Positions 58,395 through 64,000 of a DNA stretch of 64,000 nt are shown piece by piece; position 1 is the stretch's first letter; each line of letters opens with the position of its first letter. The notes under the pieces are model-generated. The model saw nothing but the letters and a program-made list of their open reading frames with translations. It ran no database searches and had not been told where the DNA came from. This stretch comes from Hydrangea macrophylla (taxonomy: Eukaryota; Streptophyta; Magnoliopsida; Cornales; Hydrangeaceae), in assembly GCA_033977485.1 (NCBI GenBank), contig CM066988.1:32670001-32734000 (forward strand), in the 5' to 3' direction. The position numbers and the translations under genes were made by a program.

Positions 58395-59400
58395 TGATAT
58401 AATCATCCTCCAAGAAAATAGCATTTGTACTAACAAATACTTTCTGTTCTATTCGATCATAAATACCATCCATAAGTACCTTTGGATACCCCACAAAGTA
58501 ACATCCTTCTGATCTAGAATCCAATTTTTTCATCTTTCTTTTCAGTACATGTGCTAAACACCTCTGTATCCAGAGATGTTGCAAGAAGGCTTGCGCCCAA
58601 TCCACATCTCTCGTGGTGTCCTGCGAACAACTTTGCTTGGTACTAGATTTAGTATGTATGTAGCGGTTTCCAAAGCATAACCCCAAAGGAATAATGGTAA
58701 ATTGGAATAACTCATTATCGACCTAGTCATGTCTAAAAGAGTCCGATTCCTTCTCTCTGCTACACCATTCTGCTGAGGCGTACTAGGTGCAGTCAACTGT
58801 GAAAGAATCCCATTATGTAAAAGGTGATCAATAAACTCATTAGATAGGTACTCACCACCTCGATCAGATCAAGTGGCCTTAAAATGTGTGCCTAATTGCT
58901 TCCCCACTTCAGCCCTAAACTCTTTGAACTTTTCAAAGGCTTCATACTTGTGCTGCATCAGGTACACATAACCATACCTAGAGTGGTCATCAGTAAATGT
59001 TATGAAATACTCATAACCACTCCGTACTCTAATATTTATTAGCTCACACACATCAGTATGAACTAATTCCAACAATGCATTGGTCCTATAGCCCTTTGCA
59101 GGAAAGGGCCTTTTGGTCATCTTAACCTCTAAACAAGACTCGCAGACTTCGATTGGTTGGAGAACCAAATCGCCTAAGACCCCTTCTGTGACTAGTCTGC
59201 CAATCCTATTTAGATTGATATGCCCAAGCCTCATATGCCAAAGCCTTGTTGCCTTAGTGGAAGGTTCTTTTCTTTCAAATGGTACAGTTACCATTGAGTT
59301 ATTAAGTTCCATACAAGAATCTTTAGAAATATTGGGAGTAATCACATACAAGCCATTAGTTTTAACACCAGAACATATAAAAGAACCATTTTTTTAATGA
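58395..59400 (-). pseudogene. copia GAG-pre-integrase and integrase
   Basis: On the minus strand: LWHMRLGHINLNRIGRLV and CESCLEVKMTKRPF (HHCC zinc region, 58869-59351), LVHTDVCE (first Asp), FTDDHSRYGYVYLM (second Asp region), then, after a stop near 58868, STPQQNGVAERRNRTLLDMT (Glu) and the C-terminal LDSRSEGCYFVGYPK ...VFVSTNAIFLEDDYIMN. The frame is cut at 58389 by the Tat element and resumes at 45923. Confidence 0.9.
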
Positions 59401-59744
59401 CAACTTTTGTTCCAAAATGAAAAGAATAATTTCTATTCGTTAATTCTGAAACAGAAATTAAACTACGTCTCATCAAAGGGACGTAAAGTACATTTGATAA
59501 ACTAAAGTCTTATTGTATTTAAATTCTAAAACTACCACTCCTATAGCAACCGCAGATATGGTTGTGCTAGAACCTAGAGTAAATACGATCTCCCCATCAC
59601 TGTATCTCTTGGTTGATCTAAACCACTACAATGAATTACAGATATGGTTAGTCGCACCAGAATCAATGCACCAAGTGTCTGAAGTATCCATAATAAAACT
59701 TACTTCAATCACATGTGATTCAATCATACCGTGAACTCTTGTAG
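59401..59744 (-). pseudogene. copia protease
   Basis: Minus strand near 59635-59695 reads DTSDTWCIDSGATNHICNSL, with the DSGA active site of copia proteases. Flanking sequence is frame-broken. Confidence 0.8.
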
Positions 59745-60509
59745 CTAAGAATTCTGGACAGTTCCTCTTCCAGTGGCACTTCTCACCGCATTGGAAACAC
59801 TTTCCTTTGGCTTGGCCACCTACCTTCCATTTGCCCTTACCTTTTCCCTTAGATTTTGCAATCTTAGGGATTGGTCCAACACTTGGACCACCAGAACATT
59901 GCCCCTAAGCTTGATCACCCCTTCTGCTGCCAATATGGAACTCATTAATTCACTCATTGGGAAATCCATTTTATTCATATTATAATTTAGTTTAAATTGA
60001 GCGTATGACAGCGACAGCGTATTGAGGATCATATCAACTCAGGTCTATGCATCGATGTTGGCACCTAGGGTCTCTAGCTCATTCAAATAACCAATCATTT
60101 TCAAAACATGTTCTTTTACTGGAGTCCCTTCCGACATCTTAGTACTCATTATCTTCTGTATAGACCTGCCTGGTAGGCATACCATGCTCCCCAAACATCT
60201 TTTTTAGGGATTCGATAATGTCACTGGCAGAATTATTCGACTGGAATTAGTGTTGTAATACACTAGCCATTGAGGCCAGAATGTAGCAACAAGCCATTCC
60301 ATTCGACTTCTTCCACTCATCAAACTTGCGTTTAGCAGCAGTCGTAGCATTTGCAGCGGGTTCTTTGGGGCATGGAGTGGTGAGGAGATATATGTGGTCC
60401 TCCGTAGTTAAAACAATGTCAATTTTACGTTTCCATTTAGTGTAGTTATTTCCAGTTAACTTGTTCTGAGTGAGTATGGTGGCAAGTGGAGTAAAGTAGA
60501 TCTAGACAT
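59745..60509 (-). pseudogene. copia gag with CCHC knuckle
   Basis: The likely ATG is at 60507-60509. After a one-base frame change the sequence reads ILTQNKLTGNNYTKWKRKID, the conserved start of copia gag (UBN2/DUF4219-like). KRKFDEWKKSNGMACCYILA and SLKKMFGEHGMP follow in broken frames, then a helical segment, and the zinc knuckle CFQCGEKCHWKRNC at about 59758-59807 (C-x2-C-x4-H-x4-C). Confidence 0.8.
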
Positions 60510-61687
60510 CCAATAAGACCCTCTCCCACTAGATTTAGTAATAAGGATTTTACTTTTTAGGAAAAATTATTTCTACACATTACCCATAAACATCCAATGT
60601 TTACTAATGCGTTGAAATGGTTTTTGAATTTTATTTTAGAAAACTTATTTTTATGTGCATGAAAGTAGTAACAATATAATTAAATGACAATCACAAACTA
60701 AGCACATTTAACAAAAAACTAAAAATGAAAATAAAAGAATTCATATGCCTCTATCTCCCATGCCTCTATCTCCATAGAACCTTCTTCTTGGTTTGATCGC
60801 CTCCGCCTCCATCTTCATGGACAACGGCTTCTCGCTCCATCATCATGGAAAACGGCTTGCTCCTCCATCTTCATGAATTTTCTAATTCTATTACATTGGT
60901 CATATGCTTATTTCAAAGCTTACAATTTATCTAGAAAAAGAAATAGCAACAATCGAATAAAAGGCTAGGAAAACCAGTGCGACTTTCCTTTTCCTAGGAT
61001 TGAAGTCACATCGCCCTTTACACATGCCTCAAAACCAACCAAAAAATAAATACAGCATACACCAATCTCAAAAAAATTAAATGCAATAATTTAAAAAGGT
61101 CTTGGTGCCTTGGGAGATAGTGGACTAATCTTGCTTCAAAAAAAGATAGTTGTATGCATAATCACGCATATATAATACATATATGTAACTATTGGAACCC
61201 TTAATTGATTCACATAGTACATAAACTCTTTACATACTAAATTAGAACTTAAAATAGCATCTTAGTTCTCTGTCACACTTCGATCGATCGACAAAGGTTC
61301 GATCGATCCAACCTTCGATCGATTGAACATATTTCAATTGATTAAACTTTCAGTTTCACAGAAAGGTTTGAAAATTTTTACAGAATAATTAAAATTAAAG
61401 TATACATTTTTAAAACTTTAAAACTGTAAACTAAACACCTGGACAGAGAATCATTCTCGATTGATCGAACCTAGTTCGATAGTTTGAGAACAAAAAGCTT
61501 GGATCGATCGAGACTAGTTCGATCGATCGAACTTACCATGCATCCCATGCAATCACAGATTTGTATTCTACTGCGTATGCACTATAGAAACAGATCTGTG
61601 ATGATGAAGTTTTGAAAATAGCTCTAAAATGAACATGTAAATAAAAAATAGTGTTCCAAAACGCATCTATAGATCCAAACAAGCGAG
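60510..61687 (-). other. copia 5' leader
   Basis: Non-coding between primer binding site and gag. It contains clusters of TTCGATCGATCGA words at 61280-61330 and 61460-61530. Otherwise nothing recognised. Confidence 0.6.
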
Positions 61688-61699
61688 GCTCTGATACCA
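61688..61699 (-). other. copia primer binding site (tRNA-iMet)
   Basis: Minus strand TGGTATCAGAGC, an exact match to the initiator tRNA-Met complement, 2 nt from the LTR end. Confidence 0.9.
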
Positions 61700-61701
61700 A
61701 T

Positions 61702-63128
61702 TGAAGGAAAAACAGGTTTAAAATATTATTTAAACACACAACGGAATGGTTAAGTTACAAAAACTTTATTGGTAGCCCGGATCTACTACTCGTCAATTCT
61801 ATAGATGCGTACTAAGGGGGAGTACGAGAATTATACCTTTGTGTCTTGAACCCAATTATGAAATCTTCAACCTTATTGATGGTGTAGCAGCTTCCACTAG
61901 GTTATCTTCACCCTTATGACTCCTACGGTTGCTACCGAATAGGCTAGAGTTGGTGGGAACTCCAATGGGGAGGATAAGAAGGCTTGAAAACCCCTAAACA
62001 GTTTCTGCAGCTCTCACATAGGAAAAACGACGATTATTAAATCCTATACGCAGCTGCCCTATTTATAGATTTCCAAAATTGGCTTTAACATTCGACCAAT
62101 CGAAGTCACTTTGAATGATCGAACTTTTGATCGATCGAAAACATTTTGATCGCTTGAATCTTCCTAGACTTCAATCGATCAAAACCAATTCGATCGATCA
62201 AACTCTTCATGACAAGATTCTCTTGTGCCTTTCCAAACATCCTAGTAGAACTAAGAGTGGGACCTCCTAGGTTCTTTATTGCTGGCTCAGACCAGTAGCT
62301 AATTTCCATGACCGAACCCTTTGACCAGCAAACTAACCAAATAATCAGTTAACGTTTACTCCCCCTATAAAATGATAACTGAACTCCAACGCAAAAGAAC
62401 AAATCCAAAGCGATAACTAGACTTATATGGTGTACTAATGTCCCTCTACCGTCAGCATTCGTAATCATATTCAGGTAGTCGGGTAACTATTACTGTCAAC
62501 CTGAATCATGATTAATTCTTGTATTCCTTGAGTCTCATTCACCTTTCATGATTACCAAACATGTTGATAACTACTTATCAACAAGACTACAGTTCTCAGT
62601 AACCAACATGGTAACATTCTCAAGGGAATGGTTACTCTTTACAGAGGGTAGATTCTATCTTGACAATATATGTTCACAACCCTATGAACATGACATACCC
62701 AAGATACCCAGGTGTTGATCTTTTATAGACCTCACTGATTGGTAAGTCAAAGTAGTCATATCCATAGTCTGTGTCTATAATTGCCTAAAGATTAAGAACA
62801 CGTACCTTATAGAAGTTATGAGTTCCTATTGACTATTGACAGTCTTAAGCGTCAATAGGAAAGCTCAGGTCTGTCAATGCACTATAAGCACTACCATTTT
62901 AACTAAGAGTTAAACTCCAGTGATTGAGATCCATCACTCCATCCAATTGTAGTTAATTATGCTATAGTGTAAACCTGATAAGATATCCAGTCTCATCATC
63001 CACTATGACAAATTCTAAGTATCAAATAATAGTAATTCGTATCTTACTTATGTGTATCTCATACAAACACGAATTACTTACTATGATACTTAAGGATTAA
63101 CAATCATCTCATGATACAAACATACGCA
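61702..63128 (-). repeat. copia 5' LTR
   Basis: 1427 bp. Plus strand TGAAGGAAAAACAGG...CATACGCA, minus strand TGCGTATG...CCTTCA. The inner edge is fixed by the primer binding site. The outer 417 bp match the 3' LTR at 43761-44177. It contains GATCGATCGA-type words at 62095-62205. Confidence 0.8.
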
Positions 63129-63189
63129 AGAAATGTAAAGCTGATATCTATATATTAAAGTTTTAATGTTTCATACATAAAGTAATGGT

Positions 63190-64000
63190 TTGAGGGCACA
63201 AACCCAGCACCCTCTAATAAAGAGTAAGCATTCCCTTGAGGATGTCACCGAGTTGATTACTGAGAACTGCAGTCTTGTGGATAAGTAGTTGTCAACATGT
63301 TTGGTAATCATGAGAGGTGAATGGGACTCAAGGAATTAAAGATGTAATCATTATTCAGGTAATAGTTATTCGACTACCTAAATATGATTATGAATGTTGA
63401 CGGTAGAGGGACATTAGTGCACCATACAAGTCTAGATATAACTTCGAATTTGTTCTTTTGCATTAGAGTGTAGTTATCATTTTATAGTGGAGTAAATATT
63501 AATTGACGAGTTGGTTAATTTGCTGATCAAAGAGTTTGCTCATGGGAATTAACAATTGGTCTGAGCCAACAATAAAGAACCTAGAAGGTCCCACTCTTAA
63601 CTCCACTAGGATGCTTGGAAAGGCACATGAGGATGCTATCAAGACAAGTTTTATCGATCGAAAGAGGTTTGATCGCTTAAAGTCAAGACAGGTTCGATTG
63701 ATTGAAAGCTCTTCAATCAATCAAAGGTTCGATAGATCAAAGTCACTTCGATAAATTAAAAGTAAGGTCAATTCTGGGAATCTAAAAATAGGGCAACTGC
63801 GTCCAGAAATCAGCATCATCATTACTATGGTTCCCACCAACCCTTGTCTATCTGGGAGCATCCATAGGAGTCATAAGAGTAAAGACTATCTAGTGGAGGC
63901 TGTTGGAAGTCAAAGATTTCAGAATTGGGTTCAAGACTTAAAGGTATAATTCTTGTCTCCTCTCTAGTATGCATCTATAGAGTTAACGAGTAGTAGATCT
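63190..64000 (+). repeat. inverted, related copia LTR (runs off window)
   Basis: Reverse complement of about 61780-62660: shared words include TGAATGTTGACGGTAGAGGG, CCACTAGGATG/ACTAGGATG..., and 'GTTAACGAGTAGTAGATC' at the very end. It is clearly diverged from 61702-63128 and lacks the outermost 417 bp of that LTR. The ORFs here are incidental. Confidence 0.7.

Larger units (their letters stand above)
43761..63128 (-). mobile_element. Ty1/copia element, split by Tat element
   Basis: Minus-strand order: 5' LTR (61702-63128), primer binding site, leader, gag, protease, integrase, then after the 12.5-kb insertion RT, RNase H and a truncated 3' LTR (43761-44177). The domain order PR-IN-RT-RH is diagnostic of copia. 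Numerous stops and frame shifts mean it is dead. Confidence 0.85.

Noticed and set aside
62712..63128. The 417-bp TG...CA segment as a complete short LTR of the copia element
   Set aside because: The canonical tRNA-iMet primer binding site lies at 61688, directly inside 61702, so the LTR must extend to 61702; the short 3' copy is a truncation.

Overview
This window looks like repeat-dense nuclear heterochromatin from a seed plant, probably a eudicot. The evidence is the range of plant-type retroelements: Ty3/gypsy Tat/Ogre-like elements with LTRs of about 3 kb, Tekay-type chromovirus remains, a Ty1/copia element, a LINE remnant and non-autonomous DNA transposons. I found no convincing host gene, tRNA or rRNA. 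Almost all of the sequence can be assigned to transposable elements nested in one another, most of them bounded by short target-site duplications (TSDs) readable directly in the sequence. I cannot name the species.

Layout. 1-330: LINE RNase H remnant on the minus strand. 770-1740: CCA-rich and GGT-rich arms around a cluster of perfect palindromes. 1993-22745: a DNA element with long terminal inverted repeats, torn open by (a) a solo LTR at 2032-6893 that itself contains a second solo LTR (3154-5931) and (b) a 15.1-kb non-autonomous Ogre-like LTR element (7416-22534, TSD CATGT). That element has two LTRs of about 3 kb, a primer binding site and a polypurine tract, but tandem repeats instead of genes. 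22746-26047: decayed Tekay-like gag-pol on the minus strand, followed by its long LTR region (26048 to about 36340). The LTR region is interrupted by a solo LTR (27236-30224, TSD ACTGT), carries an internal tandem duplication, and has a 1.28-kb Mutator-like insertion (31012-32295, 9-bp TSD) in one copy only, so the other copy shows the empty site. 36341-42542: a plus-strand Ogre/Tat element (LTR, primer binding site, leader, broken gag). 42543-43760: minus-strand fragment of the Ogre-like LTR family, fused to a Ty1/copia element (43761-63128, minus strand). The copia element is split by a 12.5-kb Tat-lineage gypsy element (45929-58389, TSD GTTCA). From about 63190 to the window end lies an oppositely oriented relative of the copia LTR.

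The Tat element at 45929-58389 is the most informative part. On the minus strand it carries gag-protease, reverse transcriptase, RNase H, a second 'archaeal-type' RNase H and integrase, broken by in-frame stops that mostly look like C-to-T (or G-to-A) changes, plus one frameshift. Between pol and the 3' LTR, on the opposite strand, it carries two paralogous genes, each with its own TATA-type promoter and a shared kind of 3' end. Each encodes a protein with an N-terminal domain resembling the 'putative gypsy-type transposon' (Transposase_28) family and a C-terminal coiled coil; the second appears to contain introns. Such extra antisense ORFs are known in Tat-lineage elements. The duplicated promoter-gene-terminator arrangement inside one element is the feature I would examine first.
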